DNA of 18,668 nucleotides from Acholeplasmatales bacterium (GTDB lineage: Bacteria; Bacillota_I; Bacilli_A; Izemoplasmatales; Hujiaoplasmataceae), in NCBI GenBank assembly GCA_003477305.1, contig DMTN01000061.1, positions 1-18,668 of the forward strand, given 5' to 3'. The notes below the pieces were generated by a model. That model saw only the letters and a program-made list of their open reading frames with translations, did no database searches and was not told the origin of the DNA. The position numbers were made by a program, and so were the translations under genes. Shown piece by piece: positions 1-5,770 of the stretch (position 1 is the stretch's first letter; every line of letters begins with the position of its first letter).

Positions 1-83
1 CCCGACGATGCGCTCGTCTTGATGTCGGAGGCATAGGGGCCGGCGAGGGCGCCCGTGTCCATCAAGACGAGCGCATCGTCGGG
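1..83. repeat. 24-bp perfect inverted repeat at the window edge
   Basis: Bases 1-24 are the exact reverse complement of bases 60-83, separated by 35 nt. The outer arm starts at base 1. The inner arm is ordinary pepP coding sequence (codons for PDDALVLM), while the outer arm replaces the expected family sequence. This pattern fits an assembly or amplification fold-back at a contig end better than a biological repeat. Confidence 0.9.
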
Positions 84-845
84 GACGTCCTTGTCGTTGT
101 CCTCGTAATGCAGGACGGCGGCGTTCTTGCCGGAGGCGACGATCGAGTTGAAGGAGACGCCTTCGGAGCCGTGCTGCCGGAGCATGAATTCGAAATAGCC
201 GGCGAGTTCGCGTTCGTTCTGGCCGGGTTTTGCGTGTTTCATGACCGCCTCGATCGCATAGCGCGAATGGCCGATCGCGGTTTCGATCGCGGCGACTTCC
301 TCGGGATCCTTTAGAAGCCGCATGCCGTCCAATAGTTCGTTTGCGTCATGCAGGATGATCTCGGGATACAGATCGACGACGAACCGGGATTTCGCGAGCG
401 CGACGGCTTCGAAATCCGCCTTGGGGCGGAACAGGTCGAGATAGAGATGGCCGGGTTTCTGGACCAAGGCGCGGCGGTTGTTGGACAGCGACGTCGCGAT
501 GAATTCACGGAACTCGGTCAGGTAGCGGACGTTTTTCACGTCGAGCCCGGAAGCGGCGGCGGCTTCTTCCTTCGACATCCGGCGCCCGAGCCACTTGTTG
601 ATATAGTCGTTCGTCTCCTCGATGAAGAGCAGTTCGAAGGTGCGGCCCTGGTCCTTGAGGAGCACGAGGTTCATGTTCGGCTTGGGTAGACCGGTCAGAT
701 AATAGAAGTTGCGGTTCGTTTCATAGGCGTAGTACTGGTCGGCCGTCTTGTGGGGTGCTTCGCCGGCGTAGAAGAGCGCGACGGAACGATCGGCCATTTG
801 TTCAATCAAGCGCGCACGATGGCGCTGGAATACGGTTTGATCCAT
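1..845 (-). CDS. pepP: Xaa-Pro aminopeptidase (M24B), 3'-truncated by window edge
   Basis: Cytosolic metallopeptidase that removes an N-terminal residue preceding proline. About 281 codons are visible, beginning MDQTVFQRHRARLIEQ at the ATG at 845-843, with AGAGGTGG a few bases upstream. Residues about 1-130 resemble the creatinase/AMP_N domain (YYAYETNRNFYYLTG). The M24 fold follows (LLKDPEEVAAIETAI, FNSIVASGKNAAVLHY). The first two metal-ligand aspartates are present, D263 in LMDTGA and D274 in YASDI, 11 residues apart as in E. coli PepP. The remaining ligands (His, Glu, Glu) lie outside the window. After D274 the family usually reads I-T-R-T-F, but here it reads I-K-T-S-A-S. Those last codons coincide with an inverted repeat at the edge, so residues after about 275 are probably not genuine. 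The family call is firm; aminopeptidase versus prolidase is less certain. Confidence 0.85.
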   Translation of the reverse strand, partial: MDQTVFQRHRARLIEQMADRSVALFYAGEAPHKTADQYYAYETNRNFYYLTGLPKPNMNLVLLKDQGRTFELLFIEETNDYINKWLGRRMSKEEAAAASGLDVKNVRYLTEFREFIATSLSNNRRALVQKPGHLYLDLFRPKADFEAVALAKSRFVVDLYPEIILHDANELLDGMRLLKDPEEVAAIETAIGHSRYAIEAVMKHAKPGQNERELAGYFEFMLRQHGSEGVSFNSIVASGKNAAVLHYEDNDKDVPDDALVLMDTGALAGPYASDIKTSASS

Positions 846-871
846 GGTTCCACCTCTGTTTCTATAAAAAC

Positions 872-900
872 ATTATATCATGCGAAGCGCGCGAAGGAAA
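872..900 (-). promoter_or_regulatory. pepP promoter (extended -10)
   Basis: On the minus strand TATAAT lies at 877-872, preceded by TGA (880-878), giving an extended -10. The hexamer 17 bp upstream, TTTCCT (900-895), is a weak -35 and lies in the U-tract end of the upstream terminator. The pepP start is 27 nt downstream of the -10. Confidence 0.6.
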
Positions 901-927
901 AAAAAAAGCACAAGCTGCGTGCTTTTT
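898..927 (-). terminator. Rho-independent terminator of the PadR/HAAS/DUF4097 operon
   Basis: The arms AAAAAGCAC (903-911) and GTGCTTTTT (919-927) enclose a 7-nt loop. Read on the minus strand, the stem is followed by ten T (907-898). It abuts the stop codon at 929-927. Confidence 0.8.
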
Positions 928-1826
928 CAATCATTGAAATTGAGGAAGATGTTCCCGTTGGAAGTATCGAGGTCGATCGTATCGGAGAGCGTCGTGTTGT
1001 AATGCCCGTCGTTGCGCTCGTCGCCGTCGATGTACATCGAGCCGTTGGAGGTTTCCATGAGGATCCGGTAGTCCGCGTAACTGCCGACGAACGTGACTTC
1101 GATGCGACCGTTCGAGGTGTCGACTTCAAGGTCCGACGTTGCGATTCCGGTGACGAGGACGGGGCCGTTGGAGGTCTTGAGGATGACGTCTCCTTGGGCG
1201 ACGAGGCCGTCGACGGTGATCCGGCCGTTGGAGGTGCGGAGGTTGACGTTCCCCCCCGCGGTGACGTTTGAGACGTTGAAAGCACCGTTGGAAGAGATGA
1301 TCGAAATCGCTCCGGACACGGCCAGGTCGGCGAGAGTGATGTCTCCGTTGGACGTGTTGGCGGAAATCGTCGTGAGTTCGTCAAGGTTGTCGATGTCGAT
1401 TGAACCGTTGAAAGTCGACATGTCAAGCGAGAACGCCACGTCCACCGGAAGATACACGGTGCAGTCGAATAATTCGGGATTGAACCACTGAAGCCAGTTC
1501 CAGTTGAACAAGCGAATCTGCCAGTCGACTTCTTCTTCGAATGCGAGCGCGGTGGCGGTTTCGGTGACGACGACCGGATCTTCTTCGGTGACGTAGTAGA
1601 CGATCCGGATCTGCGCCGTGTCGGAAGGCAAAACTTCGATGTTCTTGTTGGCGAAGGACAGGGTGAGGGTGTCGATCGTGCCGACGTCGTAGGTTTCGTC
1701 GACGAGGATGTAATCTTCCGCGGTGAGGTTTCCGAAGGCGCCGGTGCCGCCGGCGACGAGTCCGGCGATCACGAGTCCGAGACCGACGAGGAAGAGGATG
1801 AAGGTGATGCGTCCAAGAACTTTCAT
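927..1826 (-). CDS. DUF4097-family membrane-anchored beta-repeat protein
   Basis: Predicted envelope protein of 299 aa and unknown biochemical role. Residues about 6-28 (GRITFILFLVGLGLVIAGLV) form one hydrophobic anchor with no lipobox Cys. The rest should be extracytoplasmic. From about residue 140 to the C-terminus a short unit recurs roughly every 18-25 residues, ending in (T/S)SNG or FNG then a beta-strand: FNGSIDI, TSNGDIT, SSNGAFN, TSNGRIT, TSNGPVL, TSNGRIE, TSNGSMY, TSNGNIF. This is the DUF4097 'adhesin' signature and predicts a parallel beta-helix. The start ATG overlaps the stop of the HAAS gene by 4 nt (ATGA), with AGGAGA upstream, so it is the last gene of a PadR-HAAS-DUF4097 operon. 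In Bacillota such cassettes are linked to envelope stress; that role here is inference from gene content. Confidence 0.85.
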   Translation of the reverse strand: MKVLGRITFILFLVGLGLVIAGLVAGGTGAFGNLTAEDYILVDETYDVGTIDTLTLSFANKNIEVLPSDTAQIRIVYYVTEEDPVVVTETATALAFEEEVDWQIRLFNWNWLQWFNPELFDCTVYLPVDVAFSLDMSTFNGSIDIDNLDELTTISANTSNGDITLADLAVSGAISIISSNGAFNVSNVTAGGNVNLRTSNGRITVDGLVAQGDVILKTSNGPVLVTGIATSDLEVDTSNGRIEVTFVGSYADYRILMETSNGSMYIDGDERNDGHYNTTLSDTIDLDTSNGNIFLNFND

Positions 1827-2383
1827 TTGTTTTCTCCTATTTTTTTAATTAGTTTGTCGGCGAACTCGAGGCTCTTTTCAATAAAGGCCTTCGCCGTTTT
1901 GAAGATCCATTTGAAGCACCAGACGCCGCCGAGGAAGAGGCTGCCGCCGAGCACCATGCCGCCGGCGTACATCACCTGCGTCGCGATCGTCGGATCGGCG
2001 ACGGAGTCGCGGATGAAACCGACCGCCGCGGCGAACACGAGCGAGATGCCGGAGACGCAGAACCCGAAGGCGATCGATCCGACCGTGATGACGAAGAAGC
2101 CGTAGATCGCATAGCCGATGACGCGGGCGGTGATGTCGAAGACCTTGCGGAGCTGGAAATCCTTCTTGTCCTTGACGTTGGTCACGAAGCTGCCGTCCTT
2201 GCGGATCGTCCGGACGATCGTCTCGACGCTGCCGAGACGGTTGATGAAGGCTTCTTCGGTGTCGCCCGAATCGCGGGCGTCCATGATCAGTTCTTCATAG
2301 TAATGGACGATTTCCTTTTTTTCCTGGTCGGAAAAACCGGAAAGCGCCTTATCGAGTTTGTAAAGAAATTCGTACTTGTTCAT
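1823..2383 (-). CDS. HAAS/DUF1700-domain membrane protein
   Basis: 186 aa. Residues 1 to about 62 form the helical HAAS (DUF1700) domain typical of PadR-linked proteins: MNKYEFLYKLDKALSGFSDQ, then EIVHYYEELI and LGSVETIVRTI. A basic linker (residues 70-80) follows, then hydrophobic segments at about 86-122 (long enough for two helices) and 133-160, then a charged cytoplasmic tail (FADKLIKKIGENK). It overlaps PadR by 4 nt upstream and DUF4097 by 4 nt downstream, so translation of all three is probably coupled. The RBS GGGGGGA lies inside the padR end. HAAS proteins are proposed to pass a signal between membrane or envelope sensors and the PadR repressor. The family assignment is good; the signalling role is inferred. 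Confidence 0.85.
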   Translation of the reverse strand: MNKYEFLYKLDKALSGFSDQEKKEIVHYYEELIMDARDSGDTEEAFINRLGSVETIVRTIRKDGSFVTNVKDKKDFQLRKVFDITARVIGYAIYGFFVITVGSIAFGFCVSGISLVFAAAVGFIRDSVADPTIATQVMYAGGMVLGGSLFLGGVWCFKWIFKTAKAFIEKSLEFADKLIKKIGENK

Positions 2384-2697
2384 GAACGTCCCCCCTCGGA
2401 CAGAATGTAATCATAAATCTTCTTCGTTTCTTCGAAATCGGTCCGGCACTCGCGCAGTTTCGCGTTGCCGGCCGGCGTGATCCTGTAGTAGCGGCGGAGT
2501 CGGGAATTGAACTCCTCGGTGTAGGTGACGACGAATTCCTGCTGCTCGAGCCGCTTCAGGATCGGGTAGAGCGTCGATTCGGAGATGTCGATGATCCCCG
2601 ACACGTCCTGGATGATTTTGTAGCCGTACGATGCGGCGCTCTTGAGCGACGCGAGAACCAACAGTTCGAGAAACCCCTTTTTCAATTGGGCATCCAA
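2380..2697 (-). CDS. PadR-family transcriptional regulator
   Basis: A 105-aa winged-helix DNA-binding protein. Recognised by MDAQLKKGFLELLVLASLKS at the N-terminus, then YGYKIIQDVS, the recognition-helix signature SESTLYPILKRLEQQ, and the wing RLRRYYRITPAGNAKL. It ends at about the length of minimal PadR-s1 proteins. The start is a TTG (2697-2695) with AAGGGGG (2711-2705) 7 nt upstream. The nearby ATG at 2693 is out of frame and stops after three codons, so TTG is the only good choice. First gene of the PadR-HAAS-DUF4097 operon. The dyad over its own -10 suggests it represses itself, as many PadR proteins do. The ligand is unknown. Confidence 0.93.
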   Translation of the reverse strand: MDAQLKKGFLELLVLASLKSAASYGYKIIQDVSGIIDISESTLYPILKRLEQQEFVVTYTEEFNSRLRRYYRITPAGNAKLRECRTDFEETKKIYDYILSEGGRS

Positions 2698-2718
2698 TGT
2701 AATACCCCCTTACACATA

Positions 2719-2739
2719 ATACTATACATTGCATAGCAT
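2719..2739. promoter_or_regulatory. Candidate PadR operator dyad
   Basis: A 21-bp imperfect palindrome in which 8 of 10 base pairs are symmetric about position 2729. The outer arms are ATACTAT and ATAGCAT. It covers the -10 hexamer of the padR promoter. PadR regulators commonly bind A/T-rich dyads of this kind in their own promoters. The binding is inference. Confidence 0.6.
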
Positions 2740-2749
2740 CGTTTGTCAA
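2721..2749 (-). promoter_or_regulatory. padR operon promoter
   Basis: On the minus strand TTGACA (2749-2744), a 17-bp spacer and TATAGT (2726-2721) make a near-consensus sigma-A promoter. It lies 24 bp upstream of the TTG start, with the RBS between. Confidence 0.85.
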
Positions 2750-2771
2750 CACCTGTTTTCAACTTTTTTGC

Positions 2772-2801
2772 AAAAAAAAATCCCGCGTCGGAAACGCGGG
2801 A
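2772..2801 (-). terminator. Rho-independent terminator of the VTT gene
   Basis: The arms TCCCGCGT (2781-2788) and ACGCGGGA (2794-2801) enclose a 5-nt loop. On the minus strand the stem is followed by nine T (2780-2772). It lies 5 nt after the stop codon and isolates the gene from the padR promoter. Confidence 0.93.
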
Positions 2802-2806
2802 AATCA

Positions 2807-3427
2807 TCATGAAGCAGGGGGTGTTTCGCGTTTGGCGAGGATTTTCTTCCGAACCCAGCCGATCAGGAAGATCACGACGTACACGAGCAAGACCCAGAGC
2901 AAGTTGAGCGGATGTTCCTGAAGATTGAAAAGCGAGCCGAGGAACACGATCATCAGGATGATGAGGATGCGCGATATCCCCGTCAGAAACACATACCGCT
3001 TGACGCTGATCTTCGTGAAGGACAGCACGTAGTTCATGATCGAACTCGGCAACAACGGATTCGCCATGAGGGCGAGGATCGGCACGGTATTGCCGGTCGC
3101 GGCGGTTTCGCGGAACTTCCGGCCGAAGTTGCTCGCCTCGATCTTCTTGGCGACTTTCGGTCCGACCGTCCGGCGCAGGAGGAGGAAGATCCCGAACATC
3201 CCGAGGAACGAACCGAGGATCGAAAGCACGATCGTCATCGCGGTTCCCCAAACGGCACCGTAGGCCGCGGTCAAGACGACGAGGTTCGCGCTCACGAGCG
3301 CGGTTAGAGGCAAGGAGGGCAGAATCGCCTCGACGATCGGCAGAATGAAGGCGGCGATCGGGGCGATCCAGGCGTTTTCCGCGAGGAAGACGCGGTATGA
3401 TTCGATGAATTCGTTCAGAAACGCCAT
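2807..3427 (-). CDS. VTT-domain (TVP38/TMEM64, DedA superfamily) membrane protein
   Basis: A 206-aa polytopic inner-membrane protein. The family includes lipid scramblases and undecaprenyl-phosphate carriers. Visible features are ILPIVEAILPSLPLTALV, a helix pair around YGAVWGTAMTIVLSILGSFL with small-residue packing, the loop RRTVGPKVAKKIEAS, the re-entrant PLLPSSIMNYVLSFTKIS segment, and a C-terminal helix ending in a basic tail. Length is normal for TVP38-like proteins. The position usually holding Arg before the Pro-x-x-Pro re-entrant loop (LRLxPxxP in many members) reads LMANPLLP here, so a family-typical residue seems to be missing. Start ATG with AAGGAGG 6 nt upstream. It follows gap with a hairpin between, and no separate promoter is seen. 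The substrate is unknown. Confidence 0.8.
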   Translation of the reverse strand: MAFLNEFIESYRVFLAENAWIAPIAAFILPIVEAILPSLPLTALVSANLVVLTAAYGAVWGTAMTIVLSILGSFLGMFGIFLLLRRTVGPKVAKKIEASNFGRKFRETAATGNTVPILALMANPLLPSSIMNYVLSFTKISVKRYVFLTGISRILIILMIVFLGSLFNLQEHPLNLLWVLLVYVVIFLIGWVRKKILAKRETPPAS

Positions 3428-3445
3428 GGCGCGCCTCCTTTCTTG

Positions 3446-3478
3446 AATAAAAGAGGCATCCTGATGGATGCCCCTCTT
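3446..3478 (-). terminator. gap terminator or attenuator hairpin before the VTT gene
   Basis: AAGAG-GCATCC (3451-3461) pairs with GGATGC-CC-CTCTT (3466-3478), with a 2-nt bulge. On the minus strand the stem is followed by TTATT. It lies 12 nt after the gap stop and directly before the VTT ribosome site, so read-through must feed the next gene unless a promoter was missed. Confidence 0.7.
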
Positions 3479-3489
3479 GGTGCGTTCTC

Positions 3490-4500
3490 TTAAAGCAGCT
3501 GGGCGAAGTGCTTGAGGGTACGGATCATCTGCTGGGTATAGGACATTTCGTTGTCATACCAGGACATGACCTTGACCAACTGTTTGCCTTCGACTTCCAT
3601 GACGGCCGTGCAGGAGGCGTCGAACATCGTGCCTTGCGTGATGCCGATGACGTCGGAGGAGACGATCGGGTCTTCCGTGTAGCCGACGGTGTCGGATTGC
3701 GCGGCCTTGACGGCGGCATTGATTTCGGCGACGGTGACGGGCTTCTTCAGTTCGAGGACGAGGTCGACGATCGAGCCGGTGATGACCGGAACGCGGAGCG
3801 CGATGCCGTCCATTCTGCCCTTGAGTTGCGGTAAAACGAGCGAAACGGCCTTGGCGGCGCCGGTGGTGGAGGGAACGATATTGGCGGCGGCGGAACGTCC
3901 GCGGCGGCTGGCGATGCCGGCCTTATGCGGTCCGTCGAGGGTGATCTGGTCGTTGGTGTAGGCGTGGACGGTGGTCATGAAGCCCTTCACGATGCCGAAG
4001 TTGTCATCGAGGATCTTGGCGATCGGGGCGAGACAGTTCGTGGTGCAGGAGGCTGCGGAAAGGATCGTTTCCGAGCCGGTCAGCGTGTTTTCATTGACGC
4101 CGAAGACGATCGTCGGGATGTCCTTCTCCTTGGCGGGAGCGGAAAGCACGACGCGTTTTGCACCGGCCTGGAGATGGAGGGCCGCTTTATCACGCGACGT
4201 GAACAGCCCCGTGCATTCCAAAACCACATCGACGTTATACTGGGCCCACGGCAGAAGCTGCGGTTCCTTGATCGCGAAGACGGGAATCTTGACGCCTTCG
4301 ACGACGAGGTCGGTGCCGGCGAACGAGACGGCTTTGCCATAACGTCCCTGGGCGGTGTCATACTTGAGAAGATAGGCCAATTGCTCGGCATCGGTCAAAT
4401 CGTTGATGGCGACGACTTCAAAATCCGGGTTTCCGAACATGACGCGGAACGCCAGACGTCCGATTCTGCCAAAACCGTTGATTGCGACTCTTACAGACAT
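3490..4500 (-). CDS. gap: Glyceraldehyde-3-phosphate dehydrogenase (type I)
   Basis: Cytosolic glycolytic enzyme: glyceraldehyde-3-phosphate + NAD + Pi to 1,3-bisphosphoglycerate. 336 aa, normal for the family. The Rossmann motif INGFGRIGR is at residues 7-15. AIND places Asp34 at the end of the second strand, which favours NAD. The catalytic SASCTTN motif has Cys152, with the general base His179 in TTVHAYT. The S-loop region follows (HKAGIASRRGRSAAANIVPS), then the C-terminal SWYDNEMSY. The start ATG has AGGAGG (4514-4509) 8 nt upstream. It has its own promoter and appears to lead a transcript that may extend into the VTT gene. Confidence 0.98.
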   Translation of the reverse strand: MSVRVAINGFGRIGRLAFRVMFGNPDFEVVAINDLTDAEQLAYLLKYDTAQGRYGKAVSFAGTDLVVEGVKIPVFAIKEPQLLPWAQYNVDVVLECTGLFTSRDKAALHLQAGAKRVVLSAPAKEKDIPTIVFGVNENTLTGSETILSAASCTTNCLAPIAKILDDNFGIVKGFMTTVHAYTNDQITLDGPHKAGIASRRGRSAAANIVPSTTGAAKAVSLVLPQLKGRMDGIALRVPVITGSIVDLVLELKKPVTVAEINAAVKAAQSDTVGYTEDPIVSSDVIGITQGTMFDASCTAVMEVEGKQLVKVMSWYDNEMSYTQQMIRTLKHFAQLL

Positions 4501-4545
4501 GCTAAATTCCTCCTATGGATGAATGCTTGCTTAATCATCGTCTCT

Positions 4546-4574
4546 ATTTTACAATGTTTAGCCACATTTTACAA
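4546..4574 (-). promoter_or_regulatory. gap promoter with overlapping 9-bp direct repeats
   Basis: On the minus strand TTGTAA (4574-4569), a 17-bp spacer and TAAAAT (4551-4546). Each hexamer lies in a copy of TTGTAAAAT (4574-4566 and 4554-4546), the two copies being exactly 20 bp apart. Confidence 0.7.
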
Positions 4575-4623
4575 CACAATGCGCCCGATAAAACGCTTTC
4601 AGAAGAAGCGATCGAATACAATG

Positions 4624-4645
4624 AAAAAAGACGGTTCGCACCGTC
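4624..4645 (-). terminator. Second, distal terminator-like hairpin downstream of the small membrane protein
   Basis: GACGGT (4630-4635) and ACCGTC (4640-4645) enclose a 4-nt loop, and six T follow on the minus strand (4629-4624). It lies about 90 nt beyond the first terminator, between it and the gap promoter. The stretch between the two hairpins holds no convincing gene. Confidence 0.65.
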
Positions 4646-4724
4646 AAAGATATGTCTTTTTCACTCTAAAACCGCATTGACCCTGAATCGACGGCGGTAT
4701 TCCACCATGAAGCGATGGGAAATG

Positions 4725-4750
4725 AAAACCCGGAATCAAGAAATTCCGGG
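4725..4750 (-). terminator. Terminator overlapping the stop of the small membrane protein
   Basis: CCCGGAAT (4729-4736) and ATTCCGGG (4743-4750) enclose a 6-nt loop that holds most of the TGA stop (4738-4736). TTTT follows on the minus strand. Confidence 0.75.
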
Positions 4751-5053
4751 AAGCTGAAGCGAGATGATATAGTATAGAAACGACAGGATGATGGGAACTT
4801 GCATGAGCGCGGCGATTTTCAACCATTGACTTGTCGGCTTACCCACGACTTTTCGAGCTTTTGCCCAGTGAACCGTCGTCATGCTCCAAGTCATCATCGC
4901 GGCAACCGCCATGACGGCAATTGATAAGGTCGAAGGCAGAATCGGCGCATTCGCGAACGCGAGTGCTGTGGCAATGATTCCATAGAGGATCGGGGTGACC
5001 ATGAATGATAGATAAAAAACCGTAATCGTGTTGGTCTTGTTTGAGTTCTGCAT
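4736..5053 (-). CDS. Unrecognised small membrane protein (three predicted helices)
   Basis: 105 aa, not recognised. The start ATG at 5053-5051 has GGGAGGG 7 nt upstream. The frame stays open further upstream to 5218, but that would run through the spx terminator, so the shorter form is preferred. Three hydrophobic segments are visible: about 10-32 (TVFYLSFMVTPILYGIIATA), about 36-57 (ILPSTLSIAVMAVAAMMTWS) and about 82-101 (LKIAALMQVPIILSFLYYII). A basic loop HWAKARKVVGKPTSQW lies between the second and third. There is no Cys, signal-peptidase site or known motif. G+C is about 51% over 4801-5040 (123 of 240 counted), below the flanking genes. It forms its own transcription unit between strong terminators. 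Confidence 0.75.
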   Translation of the reverse strand: MQNSNKTNTITVFYLSFMVTPILYGIIATALAFANAPILPSTLSIAVMAVAAMMTWSMTTVHWAKARKVVGKPTSQWLKIAALMQVPIILSFLYYIISLQLPGIS

Positions 5054-5113
5054 GTGGATACCCTCCCTGATGGTCGTTCCGTCGAATATCATGTCAATGC
5101 CTTGACCGTCGAC

Positions 5114-5168
5114 AAAAAAACATGGCAATTCATGAACAAGTCCCTTTGGGAACCCGACTGAATTGCCA
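5114..5168 (-). terminator. spx terminator
   Basis: TGGCAATTCA (5123-5132) and TGAATTGCCA (5159-5168) form a 10-bp stem. The 26-nt loop can fold further (AGTC/GACT). On the minus strand the stem is followed by TG and seven T (5120-5114). It lies 13 nt after the spx stop. Confidence 0.8.
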
Positions 5169-5181
5169 GACGTTGCGTTGA

Positions 5182-5634
5182 TTAGTGTGCGCCGGCCTTT
5201 TTCATCGTGCTCATGCACTCGCGCAGGCTGTTCTTGTATTCGCAGTTTTCCGCGCAGTTTTCGCAGAAGACCGTCTGACGCAGACGCGCCGGGATGAAGG
5301 CGCGGATCTCGTCTTCATTGTACCCCGTCTGCATGATCTTGTCGTTGACGATGATCGGACGCTTGAGGATCGTCGGGTTGTCGATGATGAAGTCGGCGAG
5401 CTCGCCGAACCGCATCTCCTCGGTGTCCATGTTCGAATCCTTGAAGATCTTCGAACGCGTCGAGATGATGTCCTCGAAGCCGTTTTCCGTGAATTTGAGC
5501 ATGTTGATGATATCGTCGCGGGTGAGACGGATCCCGACGATGTTCTTTTCCTTGTATGCAATCCGGTTCTCGTCCAGCCAACGTTTCGCCTTGCGGCAGG
5601 AAGAGCAGCTAGAACTCGTATAGAGTGTGATCAT
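5182..5634 (-). CDS. spx: Spx/ArsC-family RNA polymerase-binding regulator with Cys-rich C-terminal tail
   Basis: Thioredoxin-fold regulator that in Bacilli binds the RNA polymerase alpha C-terminal domain during disulfide stress. 150 aa from ATG 5634, with GAGGT 6 nt upstream. An alternative ATG 15 nt earlier lacks a site. The redox switch CSSC (Cys10, Cys13) is in MITLYTSSSCSSCRKAKRWL. Other family residues are Gly52 (alpha-CTD contact in B. subtilis), EDIISTRSK, the KRPII motif with Arg92, and QTGYNEDEIRAFIP. Position 47 is Lys where B. subtilis has Arg. After residue 120 the protein departs from the norm with FCENCAENCEYKNSLREC (Cys124, 127, 131, 140), a possible metal or redox site. It is divergent from pepF with closely spaced promoters and ends at its own terminator. 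Spx rather than arsenate reductase because of CxxC, Gly52 and RPII. Confidence 0.9.
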   Translation of the reverse strand: MITLYTSSSCSSCRKAKRWLDENRIAYKEKNIVGIRLTRDDIINMLKFTENGFEDIISTRSKIFKDSNMDTEEMRFGELADFIIDNPTILKRPIIVNDKIMQTGYNEDEIRAFIPARLRQTVFCENCAENCEYKNSLRECMSTMKKAGAH

Positions 5635-5661
5635 ATGCGTACCTCGCATCCATTTTCATCT

Positions 5662-5670
5662 ATTATACCA
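5662..5670 (-). promoter_or_regulatory. spx promoter (extended -10)
   Basis: On the minus strand TGG then TATAAT (5667-5662), an extended -10, lies 27 nt before the spx start. The -35 region (about 5685-5690) is weak and nearly touches that of pepF on the other strand. Confidence 0.65.
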
Positions 5671-5708
5671 CGCACGCGATTTTCGATAAACCACTTTTTT
5701 CTGAATGA

Positions 5709-5717
5709 TGTTATAAT
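5709..5717 (+). promoter_or_regulatory. pepF promoter (extended -10)
   Basis: TGT (5709-5711) followed by TATAAT (5712-5717), with no clear -35. It lies 53 nt upstream of the pepF start and 44 bp from the divergent spx -10. Confidence 0.6.
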
Positions 5718-5770
5718 ATGAAAGAATGATGAACATCACATCAAAATCCAAATAATAGGAGAACACCGCC

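Noticed and set aside
939..1420. Recurring CCGTTGGA-like words as a possible CRISPR or tandem repeat array
   Set aside because: Spacing is irregular, the units are only about 8-11 bp and degenerate, and they encode the SNG turns of a protein.
4646..4724. Possible small RNA or peptide between the two tandem hairpins
   Set aside because: The best minus-strand frame is about 15 codons (MVEYRRRF...) without a ribosome site, and there is no promoter. Tandem terminators explain the structure.
5054..5218. N-terminal extension of the small membrane protein up to 5218
   Set aside because: The extra 55 codons would read through the spx terminator hairpin and into the spx 3' end. The ATG at 5053 has a good ribosome site just before a typical membrane-protein N-terminus.
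5182..5634. Arsenate reductase (ArsC) as the function of the Spx-like gene
   Set aside because: It has the CxxC switch, Gly52 and Arg92 pattern of Spx, no ars genes nearby, and a location next to pepF as in other Bacilli.
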